Below, one piece after another: positions 15,707-22,843 of a stretch of 22,936 nucleotides of DNA (position 1 is its first letter; every line of letters begins with the position of its first letter). The stretch covers positions 1 to 22,936 of the forward strand of contig CAMDQV010000004.1 of NCBI GenBank assembly GCA_945906015.1, read 5' to 3'. Origin of the DNA: Pedobacter schmidteae. GTDB taxonomy: Bacteria; Bacteroidota; Bacteroidia; Sphingobacteriales; Sphingobacteriaceae. A program made the position numbers and the translations under genes. The notes below the pieces were generated by a model that did not search any database, was not told the DNA's origin, and saw nothing but the letters and a program-made list of their open reading frames with translations.

Positions 15707-16885
15707 GTGAATAAGAACATATTAGATAGCGAAGTACAGAAGTTCATAAACCATAACTTAGCTGTTGATATACCCACTCTAAGCCTTAAAAAGAGTCCCT
15801 TTGCTTTAGTAAGTTCAAAAGAACTAGCTGAACAAATAGATAGCAAAAAAAGATGTGAATTAAAACTACCCAGCTGGTTTAAGGCACAAGGTATCTATTA
15901 CCCGGCAAAAATTGCCATTGAACAAGCATCATCAGAAATTACAGCAAAATATAAAGCAGAATTAATTCTAGGTGATGAGCTTATCGACCTTACTGGAGGT
16001 ATTGGTATTGACACCTTATTTTTTGCTATGAAAGCAAAGTCTGTAACCCATTGTGAAATTAATCAGGAGCTTTCTGAAATAGCTGAATATAATTCAAGAA
16101 TATTTGGTCTTGACATCAATTATATTCATTCAAATGGCTTAGACTATCTTCTTACCTCAAATAAAACATTTAGCACCATTTATATTGATCCTTCAAGAAG
16201 AATTAACTCAAAGAAGGTTTTTATGCTCAAAGATTGTGAACCCGATATCATCAGTAATTTGCAACTATTAAGAGATCATTCATCACGCATTATAATTAAA
16301 TCGGCTCCCCTACTTGATATTCAATCATCAATAAAAGAATTAAAACAGGTAAGCTCAATCCATGTTGTAAGTATCAAAAATGAGTGTAAGGAATTACTGA
16401 TCATTATAGATAAAGAACAGGAAACTGATGACCCACTGATTACTTGTGCCTTATTAGGAGATGATGAAAAAACCTATGGCTTTAAACTATCAGAAGAGAA
16501 AGAATTCCAAATTCATAAGTACTCTGAGCCTTTAGAATATATTTATGAACCTGATGCAGCACTACTTAAGGCAGGATGTTTTAAGCTGATTACCCGCGAT
16601 TTTAATAGTAATAAAATTCATCAGCATACTCATTTATATACCTCCACTGAATTACTAAATTCATTTCCAGGTAGAACGTTTATTTTAAAAAAAGCATGGG
16701 ACTATGGTACGTTTATAAAGGAAAATCAAGTCAAGAAAGCTAATATTATTTGCAGAAACTTTGGTTTAAGCCCAGAAGAGATCAAGAAAAAATTAAAGAT
16801 CAATGATGGTGGTATCGAGTACCTATTATTTTGTACCGGACCTAAAAATGAACGATTGGTTTTAAACTGCCAACGATTAGTTTGA
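15707..16885 (+). CDS. PG_1098-type SAM-dependent methyltransferase, THUMP-like
   Basis: A 392-residue class I methyltransferase of the Bacteroidota family typified by Porphyromonas PG_1098. It starts at GTG (15707), four bases after the aspartate kinase stop; the TTG just before it reads directly into a stop. Residues 1-85 are a helical N-terminal region (LPSWFKAQGIYYPAKIAIEQASSE). SAM motif I is LIDLTGGIGIDTLFFA (92-107), the acidic residue after strand 2 is in THCEIN, and the catalytic-type loop is IYIDPSRR (158-165), resembling the DPP-like motif of RNA/DNA base methylases. A ferredoxin-like middle part and a C-terminal THUMP-like part (VKKANIICRNFGLSPEEIKKKLKI) suggest an RNA substrate, but which is unknown. 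Confidence 0.87.
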   Translation: MNKNILDSEVQKFINHNLAVDIPTLSLKKSPFALVSSKELAEQIDSKKRCELKLPSWFKAQGIYYPAKIAIEQASSEITAKYKAELILGDELIDLTGGIGIDTLFFAMKAKSVTHCEINQELSEIAEYNSRIFGLDINYIHSNGLDYLLTSNKTFSTIYIDPSRRINSKKVFMLKDCEPDIISNLQLLRDHSSRIIIKSAPLLDIQSSIKELKQVSSIHVVSIKNECKELLIIIDKEQETDDPLITCALLGDDEKTYGFKLSEEKEFQIHKYSEPLEYIYEPDAALLKAGCFKLITRDFNSNKIHQHTHLYTSTELLNSFPGRTFILKKAWDYGTFIKENQVKKANIICRNFGLSPEEIKKKLKINDGGIEYLLFCTGPKNERLVLNCQRLV

Positions 16886-17002
16886 TAATTGAAATTATTA
16901 TAATTATGAACTAGGCTAGCTTTTTAATTTATAAAATAGGTATTAGATCTATCCAACTAGAAAATTAATAACCTTGAGCGAGTTGTAAATAAATGAATCT
17001 CT

Positions 17003-17029
17003 AAAAAAAGGAGTTCTAAAAGAACTCCT
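17003..17029 (-). terminator. intrinsic terminator of the peroxiredoxin gene
   Basis: Arms AGGAGTTCT (17009-17017) and AGAACTCCT (17021-17029) form a 9-bp stem with an AAA loop; on the minus strand the stem runs into seven T residues (17009-17003). It lies 18 bases after the peroxiredoxin stop. On the plus strand there is no good T-run, so the convergent methyltransferase gene is not clearly served by it. Confidence 0.85.
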
Positions 17030-17047
17030 CTAGTATTTTGATAAGAA

Positions 17048-17683
17048 TTATTTGTTTGGTTGCGGAGTCATACGCAAATAGGGTTTGATCTCTGTAAACC
17101 CTTTTGGAAATTTAGCAGGAATATCTGCCGTTTTAATAGCAGGAATAACAACCACATCTTCACCTTGTTTCCAGTCGGCAGGAGTTGCTACACTATAATT
17201 TGCTGTTAATTGTAGTGAATCAATTACTCTTAATATTTCAACAAAATTTCTACCTGTTGAAGCAGGATAGGTGATCATTAATTTGATTTTTTTATCAGGT
17301 CCTATCACGAATAAAGAACGAACTGTAAATGTTTCTGAAGCATTAGGATGCATCATTCCATACATTTCAGCAACTTCTCTATTTTCATCAGCGATGATCG
17401 GGAAATTAACTTCTACATGCTGGGTTTCATTGATATCATTGATCCATCCCTTGTGAGATTCAACAGAATCTACACTTAAGGCGATTACTTTTACATTACG
17501 CTTATCAAATTCACTCTTTAATGAAGCTGTTTTTCCTAATTCAGTAGTACATACAGGAGTGTAATCTGCCGGGTGCGAAAAAAGCACTGACCAACTATCA
17601 CCTAAATAATCGTAAAAACTGATGTCACCCTGAGATGTCTTTGCAGTAAAATTCGGTGCAAGATCGCCTAGTTTCAAATTCAT
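17048..17683 (-). CDS. 1-Cys peroxiredoxin (Prx6-type)
   Basis: A 211-residue AhpC/TSA-family peroxidase that reduces hydrogen peroxide and organic hydroperoxides in the cytosol. The peroxidatic cysteine is Cys45 in HPADYTPVCTTELG, with Pro and Thr of the PxxxT/SxxC active-site loop in place. The resolving Arg lies in TFTVRSLFVIGPDKKI. Cys45 is the only cysteine in the protein, and the extended C-terminal domain (PADWKQGEDVVVIPAI ... PKGFTEIKPYLRMTP) is the hallmark of the Prx6 group, so it should work as a 1-Cys enzyme needing an external thiol. It is a single-gene unit with a strong terminator; no clear promoter motif was found in the region upstream. Confidence 0.95.
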   Translation of the reverse strand: MNLKLGDLAPNFTAKTSQGDISFYDYLGDSWSVLFSHPADYTPVCTTELGKTASLKSEFDKRNVKVIALSVDSVESHKGWINDINETQHVEVNFPIIADENREVAEMYGMMHPNASETFTVRSLFVIGPDKKIKLMITYPASTGRNFVEILRVIDSLQLTANYSVATPADWKQGEDVVVIPAIKTADIPAKFPKGFTEIKPYLRMTPQPNK

Positions 17684-17746
17684 AATAGTATAATTTAAAA
17701 TACGTTTAATAATCTACTAATTTACTAGATATTCTTGAGTAGTTCA

Positions 17747-17786
17747 AAAAAAAGCTTCCTGATTTATAAATCAGGAAGCTTTTTTT
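17747..17786 (-). terminator. 40-base perfect palindrome, terminator of the S41 peptidase unit
   Basis: Two 20-base arms are exact reverse complements with no spacer: A-tract, GCTTCCTGATTTA, then TAAATCAGGAAGC and a T-tract, centred between 17766 and 17767. Both ends are A/T tracts, so it can act as an intrinsic terminator in either direction. It lies downstream of the S41 peptidase gene and upstream of the peroxiredoxin start, on the same strand. A second 7-bp hairpin (AATCAAA/TTTGATT, 17789-17805) lies between it and the peptidase stop. Confidence 0.85.
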
Positions 17787-17863
17787 ACAATCAAATGGTT
17801 TGATTAATCTTTAAAGAGTATTACTGAAGTCAAGGCTATAAAGATTAATTTAGAAGCCATAAT

Positions 17864-19441
17864 TTATTGCTTTATCAATTTTCTAGGCCTATCATCGATC
17901 ATCCCATTGAATTTATTTCTTTCTAAGACTTGATTTAATACTTTTTCTTCAGAAACAGACATTCCAGAAATACTGCTTAATGTATTACCCTTGGAGCTCA
18001 CTGAGAAAAATCCTTTTTCGGAGTATGCTAAAGCAGCTGCTAAAAGCGCTTCTCTCGCATCACCAAAATCTTTAGTTACATCATCTGCAAGTGTTTTATC
18101 AACTACTAATCCTTCATAAAATCCACCATAATTCTTTTGATTCCTAGTTTCAAACTGTGGTACGTAAAGATCTAAAACATCAATATTAATAGCAAAAAAC
18201 CCAACTGGTTTACCATAGGTTTGACGACCAATCAACTTTATTTCATTTGGCATAACCCCCTTCAGGTTATTAATCACTAATTCACTCGCAGAAGCCGTTC
18301 CACTAAGTACCAAGAAATAAATCTTTTTAAATTCTGCTGCACCTTCCTTGGCAAAATTTTCAATATTCCCTGCATCAACAGTTGGTTTATAATTAATATC
18401 CGCGTAGGTTGCCCATTTACCGTTTACACCTTTAGTAAATGTCTGAAGTTTACCACTGGCATCTAGTAAAGGTTGATTAGCTAATATTTGTGCAAGCCCA
18501 TCTTGCATAGTTTTTGTCCAAAAGGTTGTATACATTACCTGACCATTTACGGAAGCAGGCGCTATCAGATTGGTAAATACATCAGAAGTAGCCACAGAAC
18601 CACCACCATTATAACGTAGATCCACAATTAATTCAGAAGCACCATCAGTTTGGAATTTTCCAATCGCCGCTCTGAGGCCATCTCTTGAATTGGTGGTAAA
18701 ACTATTATAAGCTATGTACCCAACTTTTTTACTACCAACGGTAAATGTTTTGGTTACCAATATTGGATTGTTAGCATAGGTGGCTCTTGCAATGGTCAAA
18801 CTTTGACTGCTTCCATCAGGTTTTTTGACTGTCATAGAAACTGTTGTTCCACTTCCAAATATAGCTGTAGAAACAAAAGATACATTCGCTGATGAAGATG
18901 TACTTAAGGCTGACCCTGTTCTTCCGTTTACAGTTATAATCTGGTAGCCCCTTACAAGTCCTGCCGTAGCAGCAGGAGAACCTGGAGAAACGTATTTAAT
19001 TCGAAGATCTTCTGTTGGAGTAGATGAATTTCCATCATCATCATTATAAAATACGGAGAAGCCAAAATCACCACTTACTCCACCTAATGAAGTAGATACT
19101 CCACCATTATCAAGAAATGAATATTTATCTACAGGTTTATTTGTTCCGGGCAATTTAATTATTGCATCGAGAACTGCCTGATCTGAAGAATATGATCTGG
19201 GTTTAAATATTTCATAGGTAGGCATACCCTCATTCCAGAAATAAGTATCCTTAGCATAAAGATAAATTGAATCCTTTGTTAATTCGGCTCTGGTAGGAGG
19301 TACAACCAACACTGGTGGTGTTGTTGTGGTTGTTGTTGAATTAGTCTTAGGATTTTTCTTGCAAGCAGAAACAAGAATTAAAACACTGAATGCGAAAATG
19401 ATCGGTTTTTTAAAAGACCTCAAAATGATTTTATTTAACAT
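17864..19441 (-). CDS. S41 family peptidase lipoprotein with PDZ domain
   Basis: A 525-residue C-terminal-processing-type serine protease anchored as a lipoprotein. I take the ATG at 19441, which gives MLNKIILRSFKKPIIFAFSVLILVSAC with lipobox VSAC and Cys27; an open frame extends 19 codons further upstream but spoils the signal peptide. A Thr/Pro linker (about 35-50) leads to an S41 N-terminal helical region (YLYAKDTYFWNEGMP), a PDZ domain (about 115-215, with SPGSPAATAGLVRGYQIITVNG) and the protease core. The conserved VDLRYNGGG is at 273-281. The Ser-Lys dyad is probably Ser386 in SGTASASE and Lys411 in RQTYGKPVGF, separated by 25 residues as in E. coli Prc. It should cleave periplasmic or outer-membrane-associated substrates. 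It lies 59 bases after the HAD-like gene and has its own candidate promoter. Confidence 0.9.
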   Translation of the reverse strand: MLNKIILRSFKKPIIFAFSVLILVSACKKNPKTNSTTTTTTPPVLVVPPTRAELTKDSIYLYAKDTYFWNEGMPTYEIFKPRSYSSDQAVLDAIIKLPGTNKPVDKYSFLDNGGVSTSLGGVSGDFGFSVFYNDDDGNSSTPTEDLRIKYVSPGSPAATAGLVRGYQIITVNGRTGSALSTSSSANVSFVSTAIFGSGTTVSMTVKKPDGSSQSLTIARATYANNPILVTKTFTVGSKKVGYIAYNSFTTNSRDGLRAAIGKFQTDGASELIVDLRYNGGGSVATSDVFTNLIAPASVNGQVMYTTFWTKTMQDGLAQILANQPLLDASGKLQTFTKGVNGKWATYADINYKPTVDAGNIENFAKEGAAEFKKIYFLVLSGTASASELVINNLKGVMPNEIKLIGRQTYGKPVGFFAINIDVLDLYVPQFETRNQKNYGGFYEGLVVDKTLADDVTKDFGDAREALLAAALAYSEKGFFSVSSKGNTLSSISGMSVSEEKVLNQVLERNKFNGMIDDRPRKLIKQ

Positions 19442-19495
19442 ATATTTTTTAAAGTTTATAACGGTTAGTTTTTTATTAAAAAAATAAATTAGGAT

Positions 19496-19503
19496 CAAAT
19501 TTA
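19496..19503 (-). promoter_or_regulatory. putative -7 element for the S41 peptidase gene
   Basis: The minus strand reads TAAATTTG, a perfect TAnnTTTG match, overlapping the stop codon of the HAD-like gene. Transcription would begin about 50 bases before the peptidase ATG at 19441. No TTG -33 element is at the proper spacing. If real, the peptidase can be expressed apart from the upstream genes. Confidence 0.4.
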
Positions 19504-20115
19504 CATAAATTCATTAACATTTAAATAATCTACGCCACTTGAACAAGCAAATTCTTTATCAATTACTGTATTACCAATGATTAAAATATCCTTCCTTAAT
19601 AAATTGTGTTGTTTTAATATATACGACAATACGTCGGACTCTGGTTTTGGGTTTATCTCTTGAGCATAATAAACCTTTAAATAATTTTCAAGACCATTCC
19701 ACTCCGTTTGCATGATCTTATTAATCTGAATTTCAGGTTTACCATTTGTAATGATGAATATATCTTTTCTATCAATAACTATTTCTTGAAGCAGAGTGAG
19801 CACATTTGAAAACAACAACAACTTCAAAGGTAATCTGGCAGTAAAATAAAGCCGCTCAAAATTATCTCTGTATTTTTCATTAATACCAAATACTTCTTTG
19901 GCCCTATCAAAAATACCATTATCACCATGGTGTACATATGATTTTTTAAAAAATTCAATCATATCTGCTGCCAGAGGAAACGTTTCTGTGAATTCTATAA
20001 AATTGGAAAACAAATAATATACCTGCAAAAGATAGTCTCTTTCAGGATAAAGAACATCATCCAATTCAAATACAAAAGCCTTCTTTCTATGATCAAGATC
20101 AATATATTTTAGCAT
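19501..20115 (-). CDS. HAD-fold protein with altered catalytic residues
   Basis: A 204-residue HAD-superfamily (HAD-IA-like) protein. I use the ATG at 20115 (MLKYIDLDHRKKAFVFELDD), one base after the upstream stop; an in-frame ATG at 20136 would overlap the upstream gene by 20 bases. Motif I normally reads DxDx(T/V); here it is ELDDV, with Glu17 where the phosphoryl-accepting Asp should be and Asp19 kept. Motif II Thr123 (IITNGKPE) and motif III Lys157 (NPKPESD) are present. Motif IV, normally GDxxxxD, is GNTVID, with Asn182 for the first Asp and Asp186 kept. Both changes were checked in the DNA (GAA and AAT codons). The frame is intact, so this looks like a maintained protein that has lost or changed phosphatase chemistry. 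It follows the pre-ATP-grasp-like gene. Confidence 0.8.
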   Translation of the reverse strand: MLKYIDLDHRKKAFVFELDDVLYPERDYLLQVYYLFSNFIEFTETFPLAADMIEFFKKSYVHHGDNGIFDRAKEVFGINEKYRDNFERLYFTARLPLKLLLFSNVLTLLQEIVIDRKDIFIITNGKPEIQINKIMQTEWNGLENYLKVYYAQEINPKPESDVLSYILKQHNLLRKDILIIGNTVIDKEFACSSGVDYLNVNEFM

Positions 20116-20116
20116 A

Positions 20117-20596
20117 TCAGACAATAAATGAACCAACTATTAGCTGATTATTTCTTAATTCCCATTTAAAAACACCATTTTCTTCATTTAAAATCAATGC
20201 ACTCTCTTTGGTAATATTCCCTGCACATACCGTTCCATCAATCAAGACAACTAAATTTGAAGAAAGAAATGGTAAATCGTTTAATCTTGTTTTTATCCAT
20301 TTTATGGAAGAAACAACAAGTTTAATGTCAAATTCTTCAAAAAGTTGCCGAGATTTTGAAAATTCAACAATTTCATCAGGCAACAGCGGGTAATTTTCTA
20401 TTATTTGATGATCCAAACAGATCTTTAGAACTTCATGGATAAAACTCGAAGAATTGGTAGAGGGAATCTTTAAAAATCTTTTTCCAGCCAAAACAGGAAT
20501 ATCCATATCAGAAGCAAACCATATATCTTCAGTATTTAGAATACGTGCAAGTTGAAAAGCTGCAGAATTAGTGGCAACAGTGATCAATACAGACAT
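20117..20596 (-). CDS. stand-alone pre-ATP-grasp-like protein
   Basis: A 159-residue protein of unassigned function. Its first ~105 residues resemble the N-terminal (pre-ATP-grasp, Rossmann-like) domain of CarB/PylC-type ATP-grasp ligases: a beta-strand start MSVLITVATNSAAFQLARIL, then FASDMDIP, KRFLKIPSTNSSSFIHEVLKICLDHQIIENYPLLPDEIVEFSKSRQLFEEFDIKLVVSS, following the usual order of these ligases (strand, cofactor-like Asp, DxxFIExLLxIC, PxxDEE, RxxFExxGIKVLVS). After this the ATP-grasp catalytic domain is missing; only a ~50-residue beta-rich tail follows (LVVLIDGTVCAGN, GVFKWELRNNQLIVGSFIV). It lies one base after the ABC ATPase stop and one base before the HAD-like ATG, so the three are surely co-expressed. 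The resemblance is by eye and needs a profile search. Confidence 0.6.
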   Translation of the reverse strand: MSVLITVATNSAAFQLARILNTEDIWFASDMDIPVLAGKRFLKIPSTNSSSFIHEVLKICLDHQIIENYPLLPDEIVEFSKSRQLFEEFDIKLVVSSIKWIKTRLNDLPFLSSNLVVLIDGTVCAGNITKESALILNEENGVFKWELRNNQLIVGSFIV

Positions 20597-20597
20597 T

Positions 20598-21254
20598 TTA
20601 ATAATTAATTATTTGTCCATCTTTCATTAATACTTTTCTATCTGCCAGATTAGCAAGATTTTCATTATGAGTAACAATCACAAAGGTTTGATTCAGAGTA
20701 TCACGCAGCTTGACAAACAAATAATGTAGATTTTCTGCGTTATTTGAATCCAAATTTCCGGATGGTTCATCAGCTAGTATTATTGCAGGATCATTCACCA
20801 TAGCCCTTGCTACTGCCACACGTTGCTGTTCGCCGCCCGACATTTCACTGGGTTTGTGATTCGCACGATCTGAAAGACCAAGTAGTTCCAATAATTCAAA
20901 TGCCTTATTTTCTGCATCTTTTTTACTTTTACCAGCAATAAAAGCCGGAATACATATATTTTCTAAGGCAGTAAATTCAGGAAGTAAATGATGAAATTGA
21001 AAAATGAACCCAATTTGCTCATTTCTGAATGCACTCATTTTTTTTGAGGAGAGTGTATGAACATCCACATTATTCAACCTGACTGTTCCATGATCAGGCT
21101 GTTCAAGAGTACCAATAACATGCAGAAGAGTGCTTTTTCCGGCACCTGAAGCGCCAATAATCGTAATGATCTCTCCTCTTTTAACATCAAGATCAACCCC
21201 TTTCAGGATCTGTAAATTACCGTATGATTTTTTAATTCCTCTTGCCTGAAACAT
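20598..21254 (-). CDS. ABC transporter ATP-binding protein, LolD-like
   Basis: A 218-residue ABC ATPase. The ATG at 21254 starts MFQARGIKKSYGNLQILKGVDL at the normal place; the frame is open 21 codons further upstream, but that extension is not part of the family. Walker A GASGAGKST is at residues 34-42, the Q-loop in FIFQFHHLLPEF (83-94), the signature MSGGEQQRVAVARA (138-151), and Walker B ILADEPSGNLD (159-169), followed by an H-loop THNENL. FQFHHLLPEFTALEN and the overall size match LolD/MacB-type ATPases, which drive lipoprotein release or related mechanotransmission with FtsX-type permeases. No permease gene is in the window; LolC/E-like partners must be elsewhere. It heads the group that includes the pre-ATP-grasp-like and HAD-like genes. 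Confidence 0.9.
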   Translation of the reverse strand: MFQARGIKKSYGNLQILKGVDLDVKRGEIITIIGASGAGKSTLLHVIGTLEQPDHGTVRLNNVDVHTLSSKKMSAFRNEQIGFIFQFHHLLPEFTALENICIPAFIAGKSKKDAENKAFELLELLGLSDRANHKPSEMSGGEQQRVAVARAMVNDPAIILADEPSGNLDSNNAENLHYLFVKLRDTLNQTFVIVTHNENLANLADRKVLMKDGQIINY

Positions 21255-21326
21255 AGATTTTGACTGTATTAATATGTAAATGTGCAAATTGTTTGTTAGA
21301 GTAAGGTCTGGGCACAAAAAAAAGAC

Positions 21327-21356
21327 TTGTTTTTTGCATTTGTTATTTTCAGGTTT
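21327..21356 (+). promoter_or_regulatory. possible sucC promoter
   Basis: TTG at 21327-21329 and CAGGTTTG at 21349-21356 are separated by 19 bases; the second is one mismatch from TAnnTTTG. The predicted start is about 30 bases upstream of the sucC ATG. The match is imperfect and other T-rich candidates exist nearby. Confidence 0.3.
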
Positions 21357-21393
21357 GCAATAAAAACGTAGTTTTACGACAAATAACGATTAA

Positions 21394-22590
21394 ATGAATA
21401 TTCACGAATATCAAGGTAAAGCAATATTAAAAAGCTTCGGCGTCAGAGTTCAAGAAGGCATTGTTGCCGATACTGCTGAACAAGCTGTTGAGGCAGCTAA
21501 AAAGCTAAAAGTAGATTACAATTCAGACTGGGTAGTTATCAAAGCCCAGATACATGCAGGCGGGCGTGGAAAAGGCGGTGGTGTTAAGCTGGCAAAAAAT
21601 CTGGAAGAAGTAAGAGAAAAAGCAGGAAAAATAATAGGAATGCAATTAATTACACCACAAACCGGACCTGAAGGTAAGTTGGTTAGCAAAGTTTTGATTG
21701 CACAAGACGTTTACTACCCTGGTGAGAGCGAAACAAAAGAATTTTATGTGAGCGTATTGCTAGACAGATCCAGAGGTCGTAATATCATCATGTATTCTAC
21801 AGAAGGTGGAATGGATATTGAAGAAGTTGCAGAACATACACCTCATTTAATATTCAAAGAAGAAATAGATCCAAAGGTTGGACTTCAGGGATTTCAGGCT
21901 CGTAAAATAGCCTTTAATCTGGGATTGAGTGGAGATGCATTCAAAGATATGACCAAATTCATTGCTTCTTTGTATAAGGCATATGAAGCTACTGATTCAT
22001 CTATGTTTGAGATTAACCCAGTCTTAAAAACATCTGATAATAAAATTCTTGCGGTTGATGCAAAAGTAAACCTGGATGATAACGGACTTTTTCGCCATCC
22101 TGATTTTGCTGCGTTGCGTGATACATCAGAAGAAGATCCAACAGAAGTGGAAGCAAGTAAATCAAATCTGAACTATGTTAAACTTGACGGAAACGTTGGT
22201 TGTATGGTTAATGGTGCTGGTCTTGCCATGGCTACAATGGATATCATCAAACTCGCCGGTGGTGAGCCTGCCAATTTTCTTGATGTTGGTGGATCTGCAA
22301 ATGCAGAAACAGTCAAAGCTGGTTTTAATATTATCCTTTCTGATCCAAATGTGAAAGCAATTATGATAAATATCTTTGGGGGAATTGTACGCTGCGATCG
22401 TGTTTCTCAGGGTGTTATTGACGCATACAAAGAGATTGGAAATATTCCAGTTCCAATTATTGTACGTCTTCAGGGAACCAATGCTGTTGAAGCAAAAAAA
22501 TTAATTGATGAATCAGGACTTCAGGTATACTCTGCTATTCTTCTTAAAGAAGCCGCTGCATTAGTAACCAAGGTTCTTGAAAATAAATAA
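21394..22590 (+). CDS. sucC: succinate--CoA ligase (ADP-forming) subunit beta
   Basis: Beta subunit (398 residues) of succinyl-CoA synthetase, the TCA-cycle enzyme making ATP or GTP from succinyl-CoA. The N-terminus MNIHEYQGKAILKSFGV is canonical. The ATP-grasp domain shows VVIKAQIHAGGRGKGGGVKLA and MFEINPVLKT; the C-terminal CoA-ligase domain has VGCMVNGAGLAMATMDIIKLAGGEPANFLDVGG and INIFGGIVRCD, holding the phosphate-binding loop that meets the alpha subunit. The alpha subunit gene (sucD) is not adjacent, as downstream DNA leads to rplT on the other strand; in Bacteroidota the two are often unlinked. A terminator follows the stop. Confidence 0.96.
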   Translation: MNIHEYQGKAILKSFGVRVQEGIVADTAEQAVEAAKKLKVDYNSDWVVIKAQIHAGGRGKGGGVKLAKNLEEVREKAGKIIGMQLITPQTGPEGKLVSKVLIAQDVYYPGESETKEFYVSVLLDRSRGRNIIMYSTEGGMDIEEVAEHTPHLIFKEEIDPKVGLQGFQARKIAFNLGLSGDAFKDMTKFIASLYKAYEATDSSMFEINPVLKTSDNKILAVDAKVNLDDNGLFRHPDFAALRDTSEEDPTEVEASKSNLNYVKLDGNVGCMVNGAGLAMATMDIIKLAGGEPANFLDVGGSANAETVKAGFNIILSDPNVKAIMINIFGGIVRCDRVSQGVIDAYKEIGNIPVPIIVRLQGTNAVEAKKLIDESGLQVYSAILLKEAAALVTKVLENK

Positions 22591-22603
22591 TTACTAATTT
22601 TTG

Positions 22604-22638
22604 TCGTTCCTGCCCCAAACAGGGATGGCGAATTTTTT
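22604..22638 (+). terminator. intrinsic terminator of sucC
   Basis: A stem of TTCCTG with CAGGGA (one G-U pair), extended after a 3-base bulge by TCG/CGA, closes a CCCCAAA loop and is followed by six T residues (22633-22638). It starts 13 bases after the sucC stop. The bulge makes it moderate rather than strong. Confidence 0.6.
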
Positions 22639-22795
22639 AATTTTTGAGGTTGTTTCAAAACTACACTATTATACTAGTTTAAAAACCTGTTCCTTTTACT
22701 AGGTATTTTTTGTGAACTACTTAGCCCATTATACTTTAACTCTTTTTACCTTGGTAAAAAAGTAAAATTGAAAGCTAAGCCCTACATAAATCCAC

Positions 22796-22818
22796 AAAAA
22801 AAGTAAGCTAAAAGCTAC
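22796..22818 (-). terminator. possible weak rplT terminator
   Basis: On the minus strand GTAGC-TTTTA-GCTTAC (22818-22803) forms a 5-bp stem with one bulged base, followed by seven T residues (22802-22796). It lies about 26 bases after the rplT stop. An unrelated TTTTTAC/GTAAAAA hairpin (22743-22760) lies further on. The rest of 22591-22843 shows no gene. Confidence 0.35.
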
Positions 22819-22843
22819 CTGCTAAAAAATATAATATCTAAAA

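Noticed and set aside
21255..21317. N-terminal extension of the ABC ATPase gene to an upstream ATG at 21317
   Set aside because: Adds 21 residues not found in LolD-type proteins; the ATG at 21254 starts the family-typical N-terminus.
22640..22790. Possible small RNA or second terminator in the sucC-rplT gap, including the TTTTTAC/GTAAAAA hairpin at 22743-22760
   Set aside because: The stem is all A/T except two or three pairs with no T-run on the proper side, and no promoter is visible.
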